Shown here: positions 12,684 to 13,466 of the stretch, one piece after another
Numbering within the stretch: position 1 is the stretch's first letter
Layout of the letters: each line of letters starts with the position of its first letter
NCBI GenBank assembly: GCA_964530525.1
Contig: CAZHBH010000060.1
Coordinates: forward strand, 1 to 13,466
Source: CAYNQN01 sp964530525
Lineage (GTDB): Bacteria; Actinomycetota; Acidimicrobiia; Acidimicrobiales; Acidimicrobilacustridaceae
Reading direction: 5' to 3'
Length of the DNA stretch: 13,466 bases
The notes under the pieces: model-generated
What the model was told of the DNA's origin: nothing
Databases searched by the model: none
What the model saw: the letters and a program-made list of their open reading frames with translations, nothing else
Program-made: the position numbers and the translations under genes

Positions 12684-13301
12684 GTGGACTTCGTCCGACC
12701 GATCGAGGCCATCGTGCCAGGCGCCCAGGGGCGGGTGCTCGCTGTCTTGGCCGAGACCACGGCCGAGTTGAACCTGCGGACCATCGCCCAGCTCGCCGGG
12801 ATCAGCCAGGCGCAGGCGTCCCGGTTGCTGCCGGGCCTGGTCGCGCTCGGCGTGGTCGAACGGCGAGAGGTTCCGCCGGCCTCCCTGTTTCAGCTCGTGC
12901 CGGAACACATCGCTTCCCAGGCCCTGCTGGCCCTCGCTCGCTCGACCGACACGGTGCTCGACGAGATGGGCCGACTGGCCGGAGCGCTCCCCCACCCACC
13001 GGTGAGCGTGATCGTCTTCGGATCGTTGGCCCGACGGGAAGCCGAGGCCGGAAGCGATATTGATGTCGTCATGGTCCGACCCGCCGAGGTCGACGACGAC
13101 GCGTGGTCGGCCTCGCTCGAAGCCTGGCGCCGCGAGGTACGACTGCTCGCCGGAAACCCGGTCGAGGTCCTCGAGGTGAGCGCGGACGAGGCGGCCACGA
13201 AGCTCGCCGGCCGCTCCCAGGTGTGGGTGGACATCCGGCGGGAGGGCCGTGTCCTCCACGGTTTCGGTATCGATGAGCTCCAAGCGGTCCGCAGCGCCTA
13301 A
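12684..13301 (+). CDS. HTH-MNT nucleotidyltransferase, antitoxin of an MNT-HEPN pair
   Basis: 205 aa from GTG 12684. Residues about 15-65 form a winged helix-turn-helix (LRTIAQLAGISQAQASRLLP). Residues about 105-185 form a minimal nucleotidyltransferase fold with the active-site motif FGSLARREAEAGSDIDVVMV: Gly113-Ser114, then Asp125 and Asp127 as metal ligands; a third acidic strand is VEVLEV near 155-165. In known MntA-HepT systems the MNT protein adds AMP to the HEPN toxin and neutralises it; here the extra HTH suggests it also represses its own promoter through the inverted repeat at 12636-12655. The GTG is chosen because the fold begins there and the TAnnnT box sits 6 nt upstream. It overlaps the HEPN gene by 29 nt, implying coupled translation. 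Confidence 0.85.
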   Translation: MDFVRPIEAIVPGAQGRVLAVLAETTAELNLRTIAQLAGISQAQASRLLPGLVALGVVERREVPPASLFQLVPEHIASQALLALARSTDTVLDEMGRLAGALPHPPVSVIVFGSLARREAEAGSDIDVVMVRPAEVDDDAWSASLEAWRREVRLLAGNPVEVLEVSADEAATKLAGRSQVWVDIRREGRVLHGFGIDELQAVRSA

Positions 13302-13466
13302 GCCCGGTCGCACTCGGTCGGTGTCGGCCGCGCAGGTCCGCGCCTATGCGGCGAAGGCCGAGGAGTTCGCCGCGGCCGCGGCCAGCGACCTCAGCGCCGG
13401 TCGCAACATCGCCGCCACGAGCCTCGCCATCCACGCCGGCATCAACTCCGCCGACGCCGTCTGCGG
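13273..13466 (+). CDS. HEPN domain protein (probable toxin), 5' part, cut by the window end
   Basis: ATG 13273 opens a frame of 64 codons to the window edge. After a basic Ser/Lys/Arg lead, residues about 20-64 read YAAKAEEFAAAAASDLSAGR then NIAATSLAIHAGINSADAVC, the first helices of HEPN-fold proteins paired with MNT nucleotidyltransferases in actinobacteria. The catalytic RNase motif (R-x4-6-H) would lie further on and is not visible, so activity cannot be judged. The start lies inside the nucleotidyltransferase gene (29-nt overlap), typical of tightly coupled toxin-antitoxin pairs. There is no separate ribosome site of note. Confidence 0.75.
   Translation, partial: MSSKRSAAPKPGRTRSVSAAQVRAYAAKAEEFAAAAASDLSAGRNIAATSLAIHAGINSADAVC

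Overview
The window is GC-rich, densely coded DNA that looks like an actinomycetote chromosome. The families, the GTG starts, the SigE-like ECF sigma factor, the DUF5996 protein, the rsbU/rsbW/rsbV-type genes and several TAnnnT -10-like boxes about 6 nt before start codons all fit this. An Acidimicrobiia-type lineage is my guess; nothing here fixes it to genus.

Left part (1-7346) is mostly metabolic and stress genes. On the minus strand the first 47 codons of a catalase run off the left edge, preceded by an FAD/NAD disulfide reductase-family gene. Divergent from that is a GAF-PP2C-HATPase protein (phosphatase and kinase in one chain) overlapping a STAS anti-anti-sigma gene: a compact partner-switching module. 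Then come, on the minus strand, a Zn alcohol dehydrogenase (ADH-A type) and a DUF5996 protein. Divergent from these, with a palindromic promoter-like site between, are a DUF1801 protein and a YhbW-like luciferase-family monooxygenase.

Middle part (7347-10988): a minus-strand pair made of a UBP-type zinc finger and a DODA/YgiD-type extradiol dioxygenase; a 413-bp stretch with a very strong hairpin; then an ECF sigma factor and its overlapping membrane-anchored partner. The sigma gene is broken by a one-base frameshift at a GGGG run between regions 2 and 4. Upstream of it lie paired palindromes and what may be the tail of a lost gene.

Right part (10989-13466) is accessory. A class II Fic AMP-transferase is followed by about 500 bp of non-coding DNA. 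That DNA holds the 3' half of a tRNA-Met(CAT) gene, cut exactly at the anticodon loop, with its terminator hairpin. Two nested pairs of direct repeats surround it: an attP-like recombination site. Beyond it is an MNT nucleotidyltransferase with a fused HTH, overlapping the start of a HEPN gene cut by the window end: an MNT-HEPN toxin-antitoxin pair. Two nucleotidyl-transfer modules thus sit on either side of a tRNA-derived attachment scar, which suggests site-specific accretion of toxin or defence cargo. No integrase gene is visible in the window.
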